Below are positions 12,565 through 26,707 of a stretch of DNA of 64,000 bases, one piece after another. The DNA lies in contig OZ024728.1 of assembly GCA_964016875.1 (NCBI GenBank), positions 23,621,328 through 23,685,327 on the forward strand, written 5' to 3'. Source of the DNA: Fallopia convolvulus. Its lineage: Eukaryota > Streptophyta > Magnoliopsida > Caryophyllales > Polygonaceae. A program made the position numbers and the translations under genes. A model generated the notes under the pieces. That model worked only from the letters and a program-made list of their open reading frames with translations, ran no database searches and was not told the origin of the DNA. Every line of letters begins with the position of its first letter. Within the stretch, counting starts at the first letter, position 1.

Positions 12565-15500
12565 TGTAACACCCCGTCTTCCGACGAGGCGCTACTAGGG
12601 AATAGACCTTACAAGGTACTATTTAATTAGGTTGACAACTACACTTTAGGATCTTGCAACGCGGGCACGACGAGAAAACATAATAAAACATCCAACCTTT
12701 ATTTAATAAAACTTAGAAAACGTAATCATGCATGAATCCCCGAAAATTATAAATATTCAAATACGTCACAGCGCCTACTGAAACTGAACTATCTGAACCA
12801 AAAAGATAATAACCGAAACAAAATACCAACTCCGTCTAACAAATATTAAAATCAGTATTCTAACTATTATAAATAAACTAGTATAAACCGATCCCACTAT
12901 GACACGCGCTCTTTACCGCTCCGGCCCGCCATCTTGCCTAGGTTCCTGCACGGCTCCTTGGTTCATACCTGGAACTGAAAAATGTTCCCCGAAGGGTCAG
13001 CGTCTAATCTACCAAGCTAGAAAGAATACGGAAACTATAGAACGCTTTAAAATCATTTATCTAAAGTCAGCATACAAATCCACAACCGCAATCATAACTC
13101 TAAATGCCAATACCTAAATTAGTTATATCAGTCACACAAGTCACATACGCATTTACAATCACAATCCCATAGCAAAGCAATTCCTCCTTTTCCGCAATCC
13201 GACTTCCAAGGCGCTCATCACCGCGCCGAGTGCAGAGGCAGGCCCTCCCACTCCACTTCACAATCTCCCTTCTAACCCCTGGCTAAGCCTCCACTGGAGC
13301 ACTTGCCAAAAACACAAAGATAATAATTTTCGTATTGAAGGGGCACGATTTTCCCAGTCACACGGGTCAAAGTAGCCAACACTTCCTCAACACCAGCTAC
13401 GATGGGCCGTGTCGGAAACGGTACCAACACAGAGAAAACGTTCTAAAAATATCCTTCCGATAAAACATGTTCAAACCATTTTACACACAACAATACAAGA
13501 AGTTCAAAATAGATTATAAAGGCATTCGGGACTAGTTCCCAAAACCCGCCCTACAATATCGATACGCAATCTAACAAGGGAGAGAAGAACCGAGCAAGTC
13601 GAAAAACGACTTACCTCCAAGAGGAATTCCTGACTGATATGTAGATCCAGAACCCGACCAAACAAATTACCTAAACGTTGTAAAAATTGATTTTTAATAT
13701 CATAAAATTCCTATTATATATCAAGAAAGTATATGCTCGAGACCTAAACTCCCAAACCCGAATCTCAACCCTCACTCGAGTCTTAGCCAATTCACCCCCA
13801 TCCTAATCTCCATCCCATACATACATTACTTCAACCTATGTAACCCACACTCGAACCCCAATCTATACATACCTCTAACTAGATCAAACAGACATCAATG
13901 ACAAATTTATGAACCAAAACGTTTAACAATGGAAACGGAAATTTTCAGAATCTATATGTCAACTTTAACAATATCAAAACCCGACTAAATCCGATCCAAA
14001 AATTACGAAAATTTTCAAGAACACCCGTTATCCATTTATAAAACATCATAAATTAGAATCACTAAAAAATCATATGTTATAAAAAAAAGTTATGTTTACA
14101 ATACTAAGCATATGTTTAACAAAGACGTAAGACTGACATAGTTTCGGTTTACCTCCTAAACAGATATGCTACAATTCATGAAAATTTATGAAATTTATAG
14201 ACAAAAACTAGACTTGCGAACGGTTCCAAAGATATAGAAAACATATAATTTGGAATTATATAGGATTTTTGACGATTTTCTAAGAACACATTAGGATCCT
14301 GAAAAACAGAAAACTTGCTGAACTTGTAGGAATTACCATGACCTTCATAGGAATCAAAATTCCGCCAAATTTTAATACATACTAGGTTTACTGGTTAAAA
14401 ACACCTATGAATTATTTCAGAATTTATTCACATAAAAAAGACACCCAAATCCATTTCTTTCCACAATTTGAAACTAGGCTACCCATAACAACACTAATCA
14501 ATTAAACCTAAACCAAACCCCTACTAGTACTAATTATAACTATCCATCCGAACTTTTAAGACACTCGTACTAACATAACTACACTTTAAACTCTATTCCC
14601 TAAGAAACACTATAAAAAAAACGATTTGTAGCTACTTGAACGTACATGCCATTCCCGAAACTACAAGGAGCCACGTCGGCCGCAACAACCGACGTCGAAG
14701 CTTCGACTTCGACGTCTAACAAAATCAGCCATCCTACCACTGTCGCGCTACCCCAAACCAGCCCCGCTCACCCTCGATCGAGACCCGACGCCGCGAGCCG
14801 CCCGAAACAAAACAAAGAACGGAAGGAAACTTACCGGGGATTGGTTGGCTATACATGAAAGGGCGTTGCTACCGGTGGTGATCAGAAGGTTGGTGGTTAA
14901 CGACGGCCGGAGAGAGCCTACGAGAAGCTGAACTGGTGTTTTTGTAGTGGGTTAAGGGGGCGCTTTATTGGCTTGGAGAAAATTAAACGGATGGCTTGTG
15001 AACTCAGTAGGACATGAATATAGGTTAGTTCGGTTAAAAAGATAGAGGATTTGGCTTAAGGATAGAAAAATCATTACGTTAGATATAATTAAAATTAAGA
15101 TAAGATTCATTATATATAGTTAGGATAAGCTATGTGATAGGATCGTTTAAAAGAATTAAAGATATAATTTATTGTTAACATGATATGTTTCGATTGCATT
15201 TGAACACGGAATTGGTCCGAGGATATATATAAGATCACTCCCTTGGCTAGAAAAATACATATGAAAATATATACTTTGTGACTTGTAAAACCAGATTAGT
15301 AAATCGGGTTATTAAATCATTTTTCAGACCGGATTAATAAATCGGATTACTTATGGGTCAAGAAAACTCGATTTCTTGTAGACCAAGAAACTCGTTTTTC
15401 AGACCTAGAAGGAAAAACGGAACTCGAATATTACATACTACCCCCCCTTCGAATATTACATACTACCCCCCTTAAGAAAGTTTCGTCCCGAAACTTAGAA

Positions 15501-15620
15501 ACGACGGAACTCGGAAGTGATCAACAGAATTCTAGAGAAATCCCGAAACTTAGAAACGACGGAACTCGAAAGTGATCAACAGAATTCTAGAGAAATATTA
15601 AAAATATTTGAGGCTTTACA
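12565..15620 (-). repeat. LTR 3 of array
   Basis: 3,056 bp. It carries C at the variable site (13173), like LTR 2 and LTR 6. Confidence 0.95.
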
Positions 15621-16258
15621 TATACCTCCCCCTAAGAAACGGTTCGTCCCCGAACCGTGATTTCTAAACATCTATGAGACCAAAGCATGATTGAAGAAAT
15701 TGAAGCCAAACACAACTCCGAATTAACAACAAAACACAGTCATCAAATACACATGCAAACATAACTAATCTCGTAACTAATGAAAATAGTCGGTCCATTA
15801 GGTGGAAGAGCTATTTCATTTCGATGAAATAGCAGACGGGCAATGAACATTGGCTACTTTAATTTATTTTAAAAAGGCGAGGCGAAAAAAGTGCTCTCTG
15901 AACCGAGCGAAACGAAATAAGGAGGCAAGTAAAGAATCCTGGTTCAGCTAAACCAACAAACAATCAAGTCAATACAAACAGGTAACTAAGGCAAACAAGA
16001 AACTGAACGAATACCCATAATGTCTTGCACACGGACTAAGGTTAACTAGAATTTAACAAGTAAATTTATTACACAATGAGAAGTCCCATGGCTGATGGCG
16101 GCGAAGTCGCACGTGTCACCTACCCCCTATATGCAACATGCCTACCCCAGTTAAAACATTTTGAAAGCACCAGCCTGTTTTGGTTTTAAGTTGGACCTCG
16201 GGTACACTCGTTGGTCAGTTCCATGTGCCCTGTTGTCAACCTGGCTCTGATACCAATT
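15621..16258 (-). repeat. Internal region 3 of array
   Basis: 638 bp, same primer-binding site and polypurine tract as the other internal regions. Confidence 0.93.
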
Positions 16259-19200
16259 TGTAACACCCCGTCTTCCGACGAGGCGCTACTAGGGAATAGA
16301 CCTTACAAGGTACTATTTAATTAGGTTGACAACTACACTTTAGGATCTTGCAACGCGGGCACGACGAGAAAACATAATAAAACATCCAACCTTTATTTAA
16401 TAAAACTTAGAAAACGTAATCATGCATGAATCCCCGAAAATTATAAATATTCAAATACGTCACAGCGCCTACTGAAACTGAACTATCTGAACCAAAAAGA
16501 TAATAACCGAAACAAAATACCAACTCCGTCTAACAAATATTAAAATCAGTATTCTAACTATTATAAATAAACTAGTATAAACCGATCCCACTATGACACG
16601 CGCTCTTTACCGCTCCGGCCCGCCATCTTGCCTAGGTTCCTGCACGGCTCCTTGGTTCATACCTGGAACTGAAAAATGTTCCCCGAAGGGTCAGCGTCTA
16701 ATCTACCAAGCTAGAAAGAATACGGAAACTATAGAACGCTTTAAAATCATTTATCTAAAGTCAGCATACAAATCCACAACCGCAATCATAACTCTAAATG
16801 CCAATACCTAAATTAGTTATATCAGTCACACAAGTCACATACGCATTTACAATCACAATCCCATAGTAAAGCAATTCCTCCTTTTCCGCAATCCGACTTC
16901 CAAGGCGCTCATCACCGCGCCGAGTGCAGAGGCAGGCCCTCCCACTCCACTTCACAATCTCCCTTCTAACCCCTGGCTAAGCCTCCACTGGAGCACTTGC
17001 CAAAAACACAAAGATAATAATTTTCGTATTGAAGGGGCACGATTTTCCCAGTCACACGGGTCAAAGTAGCCAACACTTCCTCAACACCAGCTACGATGGG
17101 CCGTGTCGGAAACGGTACCAACACAGAGAAAACGTTCTAAAAATATCCTTCCGATAAAACATGTTCAAACCATTTTACACACAACAATACAAGAAGTTCA
17201 AAATAGATTATAAAGGCATTCGGGACTAGTTCCCAAAACCCGCCCTACAATATCGATACGCAATCTAACAAGGGAGAGAAGAACCGAGCAAGTCGAAAAA
17301 CGACTTACCTCCAAGAGGAATTCCTGACTGATATGTAGATCCAGAACCCGACCAAACAAATTACCTAAACGTTGTAAAAATTGATTTTTAATATCATAAA
17401 ATTCCTATTATATATCAAGAAAGTATATGCTCGAGACCTAAACTCCCAAACCCGAATCTCAACCCTCACTCGAGTCTTAGCCAATTCACCCCCATCCTAA
17501 TCTCCATCCCATACATACATTACTTCAACCTATGTAACCCACACTCGAACCCCAATCTATACATACCTCTAACTAGATCAAACAGACATCAATGACAAAT
17601 TTATGAACCAAAACGTTTAACAATGGAAACGGAAATTTTCAGAATCTATATGTCAACTTTAACAATATCAAAACCCGACTAAATCCGATCCAAAAATTAC
17701 GAAAATTTTCAAGAACACCCGTTATCCATTTATAAAACATCATAAATTAGAATCACTAAAAAATCATATGTTATAAAAAAAAGTTATGTTTACAATACTA
17801 AGCATATGTTTAACAAAGACGTAAGACTGACATAGTTTCGGTTTACCTCCTAAACAGATATGCTACAATTCATGAAAATTTATGAAATTTATAGACAAAA
17901 ACTAGACTTGCGAACGGTTCCAAAGATATAGAAAACATATAATTTGGAATTATATAGGATTTTTGACGATTTTCTAAGAACACATTAGGATCCTGAAAAA
18001 CAGAAAACTTGCTGAACTTGTAGGAATTACCATGACCTTCATAGGAATCAAAATTCCGCCAAATTTTAATACATACTAGGTTTACTGGTTAAAAACACCT
18101 ATGAATTATTTCAGAATTTATTCACATAAAAAAGACACCCAAATCCATTTCTTTCCACAATTTGAAACTAGGCTACCCATAACAACACTAATCAATTAAA
18201 CCTAAACCAAACCCCTACTAGTACTAATTATAACTATCCATCCGAACTTTTAAGACACTCGTACTAACATAACTACACTTTAAACTCTATTCCCTAAGAA
18301 ACACTATAAAAAAAACGATTTGTAGCTACTTGAACGTACATGCCATTCCCGAAACTACAAGGAGCCACGTCGGCCGCAACAACCGACGTCGAAGCTTCGA
18401 CTTCGACGTCTAACAAAATCAGCCATCCTACCACTGTCGCGCTACCCCAAACCAGCCCCGCTCACCCTCGATCGAGACCCGACGCCGCGAGCCGCCCGAA
18501 ACAAAACAAAGAACGGAAGGAAACTTACCGGGGATTGGTTGGCTATACATGAAAGGGCGTTGCTACCGGTGGTGATCAGAAGGTTGGTGGTTAACGACGG
18601 CCGGAGAGAGCCTACGAGAAGCTGAACTGGTGTTTTTGTAGTGGGTTAAGGGGGCGCTTTATTGGCTTGGAGAAAATTAAACGGATGGCTTGTGAACTCA
18701 GTAGGACATGAATATAGGTTAGTTCGGTTAAAAAGATAGAGGATTTGGCTTAAGGATAGAAAAATCATTACGTTAGATATAATTAAAATTAAGATAAGAT
18801 TCATTATATATAGTTAGGATAAGCTATGTGATAGGATCGTTTAAAAGAATTAAAGATATAATTTATTGTTAACATGATATGTTTCGATTGCATTTGAACA
18901 CGGAATTGGTCCGAGGATATATATAAGATCACTCCCTTGGCTAGAAAAATACATATGAAAATATATACTTTGTGACTTGTAAAACCAGATTAGTAAATCG
19001 GGTTATTAAATCATTTTTCAGACCGGATTAATAAATCGGATTACTTATGGGTCAAGAAAACTCGATTTCTTGTAGACCAAGAAACTCGTTTTTCAGACCT
19101 AGAAGGAAAAACGGAACTCGAATATTACATACTACCCCCCCTTCGAATATTACATACTACCCCCCTTAAGAAAGTTTCGTCCCGAAACTTAGAAACGACG

Positions 19201-19314
19201 GAACTCGGAAGTGATCAACAGAATTCTAGAGAAATCCCGAAACTTAGAAACGACGGAACTCGAAAGTGATCAACAGAATTCTAGAGAAATATTAAAAATA
19301 TTTGAGGCTTTACA
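16259..19314 (-). repeat. LTR 4 of array
   Basis: 3,056 bp. It carries T at the variable site (16867), like LTR 1 and LTR 5. Confidence 0.95.
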
Positions 19315-19952
19315 TATACCTCCCCCTAAGAAACGGTTCGTCCCCGAACCGTGATTTCTAAACATCTATGAGACCAAAGCATGATTGAAGAAATTGAAGC
19401 CAAACACAACTCCGAATTAACAACAAAACACAGTCATCAAATACACATGCAAACATAACTAATCTCGTAACTAATGAAAATAGTCGGTCCATTAGGTGGA
19501 AGAGCTATTTCATTTCGATGAAATAGCAGACGGGCAATGAACATTGGCTACTTTAATTTATTTTAAAAAGGCGAGGCGAAAAAAGTGCTCTCTGAACCGA
19601 GCGAAACGAAATAAGGAGGCAAGTAAAGAATCCTGGTTCAGCTAAACCAACAAACAATCAAGTCAATACAAACAGGTAACTAAGGCAAACAAGAAACTGA
19701 ACGAATACCCATAATGTCTTGCACACGGACTAAGGTTAACTAGAATTTAACAAGTAAATTTATTACACAATGAGAAGTCCCATGGCTGATGGCGGCGAAG
19801 TCGCACGTGTCACCTACCCCCTATATGCAACATGCCTACCCCAGTTAAAACATTTTGAAAGCACCAGCCTGTTTTGGTTTTAAGTTGGACCTCGGGTACA
19901 CTCGTTGGTCAGTTCCATGTGCCCTGTTGTCAACCTGGCTCTGATACCAATT
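19315..19952 (-). repeat. Internal region 4 of array
   Basis: 638 bp, same signals as the other internal regions. Confidence 0.93.
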
Positions 19953-22900
19953 TGTAACACCCCGTCTTCCGACGAGGCGCTACTAGGGAATAGACCTTAC
20001 AAGGTACTATTTAATTAGGTTGACAACTACACTTTAGGATCTTGCAACGCGGGCACGACGAGAAAACATAATAAAACATCCAACCTTTATTTAATAAAAC
20101 TTAGAAAACGTAATCATGCATGAATCCCCGAAAATTATAAATATTCAAATACGTCACAGCGCCTACTGAAACTGAACTATCTGAACCAAAAAGATAATAA
20201 CCGAAACAAAATACCAACTCCGTCTAACAAATATTAAAATCAGTATTCTAACTATTATAAATAAACTAGTATAAACCGATCCCACTATGACACGCGCTCT
20301 TTACCGCTCCGGCCCGCCATCTTGCCTAGGTTCCTGCACGGCTCCTTGGTTCATACCTGGAACTGAAAAATGTTCCCCGAAGGGTCAGCGTCTAATCTAC
20401 CAAGCTAGAAAGAATACGGAAACTATAGAACGCTTTAAAATCATTTATCTAAAGTCAGCATACAAATCCACAACCGCAATCATAACTCTAAATGCCAATA
20501 CCTAAATTAGTTATATCAGTCACACAAGTCACATACGCATTTACAATCACAATCCCATAGTAAAGCAATTCCTCCTTTTCCGCAATCCGACTTCCAAGGC
20601 GCTCATCACCGCGCCGAGTGCAGAGGCAGGCCCTCCCACTCCACTTCACAATCTCCCTTCTAACCCCTGGCTAAGCCTCCACTGGAGCACTTGCCAAAAA
20701 CACAAAGATAATAATTTTCGTATTGAAGGGGCACGATTTTCCCAGTCACACGGGTCAAAGTAGCCAACACTTCCTCAACACCAGCTACGATGGGCCGTGT
20801 CGGAAACGGTACCAACACAGAGAAAACGTTCTAAAAATATCCTTCCGATAAAACATGTTCAAACCATTTTACACACAACAATACAAGAAGTTCAAAATAG
20901 ATTATAAAGGCATTCGGGACTAGTTCCCAAAACCCGCCCTACAATATCGATACGCAATCTAACAAGGGAGAGAAGAACCGAGCAAGTCGAAAAACGACTT
21001 ACCTCCAAGAGGAATTCCTGACTGATATGTAGATCCAGAACCCGACCAAACAAATTACCTAAACGTTGTAAAAATTGATTTTTAATATCATAAAATTCCT
21101 ATTATATATCAAGAAAGTATATGCTCGAGACCTAAACTCCCAAACCCGAATCTCAACCCTCACTCGAGTCTTAGCCAATTCACCCCCATCCTAATCTCCA
21201 TCCCATACATACATTACTTCAACCTATGTAACCCACACTCGAACCCCAATCTATACATACCTCTAACTAGATCAAACAGACATCAATGACAAATTTATGA
21301 ACCAAAACGTTTAACAATGGAAACGGAAATTTTCAGAATCTATATGTCAACTTTAACAATATCAAAACCCGACTAAATCCGATCCAAAAATTACGAAAAT
21401 TTTCAAGAACACCCGTTATCCATTTATAAAACATCATAAATTAGAATCACTAAAAAATCATATGTTATAAAAAAAAGTTATGTTTACAATACTAAGCATA
21501 TGTTTAACAAAGACGTAAGACTGACATAGTTTCGGTTTACCTCCTAAACAGATATGCTACAATTCATGAAAATTTATGAAATTTATAGACAAAAACTAGA
21601 CTTGCGAACGGTTCCAAAGATATAGAAAACATATAATTTGGAATTATATAGGATTTTTGACGATTTTCTAAGAACACATTAGGATCCTGAAAAACAGAAA
21701 ACTTGCTGAACTTGTAGGAATTACCATGACCTTCATAGGAATCAAAATTCCGCCAAATTTTAATACATACTAGGTTTACTGGTTAAAAACACCTATGAAT
21801 TATTTCAGAATTTATTCACATAAAAAAGACACCCAAATCCATTTCTTTCCACAATTTGAAACTAGGCTACCCATAACAACACTAATCAATTAAACCTAAA
21901 CCAAACCCCTACTAGTACTAATTATAACTATCCATCCGAACTTTTAAGACACTCGTACTAACATAACTACACTTTAAACTCTATTCCCTAAGAAACACTA
22001 TAAAAAAAACGATTTGTAGCTACTTGAACGTACATGCCATTCCCGAAACTACAAGGAGCCACGTCGGCCGCAACAACCGACGTCGAAGCTTCGACTTCGA
22101 CGTCTAACAAAATCAGCCATCCTACCACTGTCGCGCTACCCCAAACCAGCCCCGCTCACCCTCGATCGAGACCCGACGCCGCGAGCCGCCCGAAACAAAA
22201 CAAAGAACGGAAGGAAACTTACCGGGGATTGGTTGGCTATACATGAAAGGGCGTTGCTACCGGTGGTGATCAGAAGGTTGGTGGTTAACGACGGCCGGAG
22301 AGAGCCTACGAGAAGCTGAACTGGTGTTTTTGTAGTGGGTTAAGGGGGCGCTTTATTGGCTTGGAGAAAATTAAACGGATGGCTTGTGAACTCAGTAGGA
22401 CATGAATATAGGTTAGTTCGGTTAAAAAGATAGAGGATTTGGCTTAAGGATAGAAAAATCATTACGTTAGATATAATTAAAATTAAGATAAGATTCATTA
22501 TATATAGTTAGGATAAGCTATGTGATAGGATCGTTTAAAAGAATTAAAGATATAATTTATTGTTAACATGATATGTTTCGATTGCATTTGAACACGGAAT
22601 TGGTCCGAGGATATATATAAGATCACTCCCTTGGCTAGAAAAATACATATGAAAATATATACTTTGTGACTTGTAAAACCAGATTAGTAAATCGGGTTAT
22701 TAAATCATTTTTCAGACCGGATTAATAAATCGGATTACTTATGGGTCAAGAAAACTCGATTTCTTGTAGACCAAGAAACTCGTTTTTCAGACCTAGAAGG
22801 AAAAACGGAACTCGAATATTACATACTACCCCCCCTTCGAATATTACATACTACCCCCCTTAAGAAAGTTTCGTCCCGAAACTTAGAAACGACGGAACTC

Positions 22901-23008
22901 GGAAGTGATCAACAGAATTCTAGAGAAATCCCGAAACTTAGAAACGACGGAACTCGAAAGTGATCAACAGAATTCTAGAGAAATATTAAAAATATTTGAG
23001 GCTTTACA
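19953..23008 (-). repeat. LTR 5 of array
   Basis: 3,056 bp. It carries T at the variable site (20561). Confidence 0.95.
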
Positions 23009-23646
23009 TATACCTCCCCCTAAGAAACGGTTCATCCCCGAACCGTGATTTCTAAACATCTATGAGACCAAAGCATGATTGAAGAAATTGAAGCCAAACA
23101 CAACTCCGAATTAACAACAAAACACAGTCATCAAATACACATGCAAACATAACTAATCTCGTAACTAATGAAAATAGTCGGTCCATTAGGTGGAAGAGCT
23201 ATTTCATTTCGATGAAATAGCAGACGGGCAATGAACATTGGCTACTTTAATTTATTTTAAAAAGGCGAGGCGAAAAAAGTGCTCTCTGAACCGAGCGAAA
23301 CGAAATAAGGAGGCAAGTAAAGAATCCTGGTTCAGCTAAACCAACAAACAATCAAGTCAATACAAACAGGTAACTAAGGCAAACAAGAAACTGAACGAAT
23401 ACCCATAATGTCTTGCACACGGACTAAGGTTAACTAGAATTTAACAAGTAAATTTATTACACAATGAGAAGTCCCATGGCTGATGGCGGCGAAGTCGCAC
23501 GTGTCACCTACCCCCTATATGCAACATGCCTACCCCAGTTAAAACATTTTGAAAGCACCAGCCTGTTTTGGTTTTAAGTTGGACCTCGGGTACACTCGTT
23601 GGTCAGTTCCATGTGCCCTGTTGTCAACCTGGCTCTGATACCAATT
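23009..23646 (-). repeat. Internal region 5 of array
   Basis: 638 bp. It has a private A at 23034 (TTCATCCCC), where internal regions 1-4 have G (TTCGTCCCC). The change breaks the short inverted repeat beside the polypurine tract. Confidence 0.93.
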
Positions 23647-26600
23647 TGTAACACCCCGTCTTCCGACGAGGCGCTACTAGGGAATAGACCTTACAAGGTA
23701 CTATTTAATTAGGTTGACAACTACACTTTAGGATCTTGCAACGCGGGCACGACGAGAAAACATAATAAAACATCCAACCTTTATTTAATAAAACTTAGAA
23801 AACGTAATCATGCATGAATCCCCGAAAATTATAAATATTCAAATACGTCACAGCGCCTACTGAAACTGAACTATCTGAACCAAAAAGATAATAACCGAAA
23901 CAAAATACCAACTCCGTCTAACAAATATTAAAATCAGTATTCTAACTATTATAAATAAACTAGTATAAACCGATCCCACTATGACACGCGCTCTTTACCG
24001 CTCCGGCCCGCCATCTTGCCTAGGTTCCTGCACGGCTCCTTGGTTCATACCTGGAACTGAAAAATGTTCCCCGAAGGGTCAGCGTCTAATCTACCAAGCT
24101 AGAAAGAATACGGAAACTATAGAACGCTTTAAAATCATTTATCTAAAGTCAGCATACAAATCCACAACCGCAATCATAACTCTAAATGCCAATACCTAAA
24201 TTAGTTATATCAGTCACACAAGTCACATACGCATTTACAATCACAATCCCATAGCAAAGCAATTCCTCCTTTTCCGCAATCCGACTTCCAAGGCGCTCAT
24301 CACCGCGCCGAGTGCAGAGGCAGGCCCTCCCACTCCACTTCACAATCTCCCTTCTAACCCCTGGCTAAGCCTCCACTGGAGCACTTGCCAAAAACACAAA
24401 GATAATAATTTTCGTATTGAAGGGGCACGATTTTCCCAGTCACACGGGTCAAAGTAGCCAACACTTCCTCAACACCAGCTACGATGGGCCGTGTCGGAAA
24501 CGGTACCAACACAGAGAAAACGTTCTAAAAATATCCTTCCGATAAAACATGTTCAAACCATTTTACACACAACAATACAAGAAGTTCAAAATAGATTATA
24601 AAGGCATTCGGGACTAGTTCCCAAAACCCGCCCTACAATATCGATACGCAATCTAACAAGGGAGAGAAGAACCGAGCAAGTCGAAAAACGACTTACCTCC
24701 AAGAGGAATTCCTGACTGATATGTAGATCCAGAACCCGACCAAACAAATTACCTAAACGTTGTAAAAATTGATTTTTAATATCATAAAATTCCTATTATA
24801 TATCAAGAAAGTATATGCTCGAGACCTAAACTCCCAAACCCGAATCTCAACCCTCACTCGAGTCTTAGCCAATTCACCCCCATCCTAATCTCCATCCCAT
24901 ACATACATTACTTCAACCTATGTAACCCACACTCGAACCCCAATCTATACATACCTCTAACTAGATCAAACAGACATCAATGACAAATTTATGAACCAAA
25001 ACGTTTAACAATGGAAACGGAAATTTTCAGAATCTATATGTCAACTTTAACAATATCAAAACCCGACTAAATCCGATCCAAAAATTACGAAAATTTTCAA
25101 GAACACCCGTTATCCATTTATAAAACATCATAAATTAGAATCACTAAAAAATCATATGTTATAAAAAAAAGTTATGTTTACAATACTAAGCATATGTTTA
25201 ACAAAGACGTAAGACTGACATAGTTTCGGTTTACCTCCTAAACAGATATGCTACAATTCATGAAAATTTATGAAATTTATAGACAAAAACTAGACTTGCG
25301 AACGGTTCCAAAGATATAGAAAACATATAATTTGGAATTATATAGGATTTTTGACGATTTTCTAAGAACACATTAGGATCCTGAAAAACAGAAAACTTGC
25401 TGAACTTGTAGGAATTACCATGACCTTCATAGGAATCAAAATTCCGCCAAATTTTAATACATACTAGGTTTACTGGTTAAAAACACCTATGAATTATTTC
25501 AGAATTTATTCACATAAAAAAGACACCCAAATCCATTTCTTTCCACAATTTGAAACTAGGCTACCCATAACAACACTAATCAATTAAACCTAAACCAAAC
25601 CCCTACTAGTACTAATTATAACTATCCATCCGAACTTTTAAGACACTCGTACTAACATAACTACACTTTAAACTCTATTCCCTAAGAAACACTATAAAAA
25701 AAACGATTTGTAGCTACTTGAACGTACATGCCATTCCCGAAACTACAAGGAGCCACGTCGGCCGCAACAACCGACGTCGAAGCTTCGACTTCGACGTCTA
25801 ACAAAATCAGCCATCCTACCACTGTCGCGCTACCCCAAACCAGCCCCGCTCACCCTCGATCGAGACCCGACGCCGCGAGCCGCCCGAAACAAAACAAAGA
25901 ACGGAAGGAAACTTACCGGGGATTGGTTGGCTATACATGAAAGGGCGTTGCTACCGGTGGTGATCAGAAGGTTGGTGGTTAACGACGGCCGGAGAGAGCC
26001 TACGAGAAGCTGAACTGGTGTTTTTGTAGTGGGTTAAGGGGGCGCTTTATTGGCTTGGAGAAAATTAAACGGATGGCTTGTGAACTCAGTAGGACATGAA
26101 TATAGGTTAGTTCGGTTAAAAAGATAGAGGATTTGGCTTAAGGATAGAAAAATCATTACGTTAGATATAATTAAAATTAAGATAAGATTCATTATATATA
26201 GTTAGGATAAGCTATGTGATTGGATCGTTTAAAAGAATTAAAGATATAATTTATTGTTAACATGATATGTTTCGATTGCATTTGAACACGGAATTGGTCC
26301 GAGGATATATATAAGATCACTCCCTTGGCTAGAAAAATACATATGAAAATATATACTTTGTGACTTGTAAAACCAGATTAGTAAATCGGGTTATTAAATC
26401 ATTTTTCAGACCGGATTAATAAATCGGATTACTTATGGGTCAAGAAAACTCGATTTCTTGTAGACCAAGAAACTCGTTTTTCAGACCTAGAAGGAAAAAC
26501 GGAACTCGAATATTACATACTACCCCCCCTTCGAATATTACATACTACCCCCCTTAAGAAAGTTTCGTCCCGAAACTTAGAAACGACGGAACTCGGAAGT

Positions 26601-26702
26601 GATCAACAGAATTCTAGAGAAATCCCGAAACTTAGAAACGACGGAACTCGAAAGTGATCAACAGAATTCTAGAGAAATATTAAAAATATTTGAGGCTTTA
26701 CA
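23647..26702 (-). repeat. LTR 6 of array (terminal)
   Basis: 3,056 bp. It carries C at the variable site (24255) and a private T at 26221 (GATTGGATCG, where the others have GATAGGATCG). It is followed directly by the target duplication TTATT (26703-26707) and the AT-rich target sequence. On the minus strand it is the first (5') LTR. Confidence 0.95.
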
Positions 26703-26707
26703 TTATT

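Larger units (their letters stand above)
5172..26707 (-). mobile_element. Tandem array of a non-autonomous LTR retrotransposon: six LTRs, five internal regions, one target duplication
   Basis: Element sequence runs 5177-26702 with an exact 3,694-bp period. Each period is a 3,056-bp LTR (plus strand TGTAAC...TTTACA) and a 638-bp internal region; the array begins and ends with an LTR. On the minus strand each internal region starts 3 nt after an LTR with TGGTATCAGAGCCAG, the usual plant initiator-Met tRNA primer-binding site, and ends with an AGGGGGAGG polypurine tract just before the next LTR. The flanks are the same 5 bp, TTATT (5172-5176 and 26703-26707). No gag or pol was found. Very long LTRs with a short non-coding interior are unlike both typical TRIM and LARD elements. 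The copies have no length differences and I found only three variable sites (5785-type position, 23034 and 26221). A minus-strand TATA-like TATATATA (7835-7843 in the first LTR) marks the likely promoter. Amplification or compression by the assembler cannot be excluded from sequence alone. Confidence 0.95.

Noticed and set aside
5511..25940. Identical 72-codon and 70-codon open frames repeated six times each (first copies 5511-5729 and 7258-7470).
   Set aside because: They lie inside the LTR on the strand opposite to the element, resemble no protein, and repeat only because the LTR repeats.
5177..26702. Tandem satellite DNA as a full explanation of the 3,694-bp period.
   Set aside because: Each period has LTR ends, a primer-binding site, a polypurine tract and a single outer target duplication, so it is a retrotransposon array rather than an unrelated satellite.
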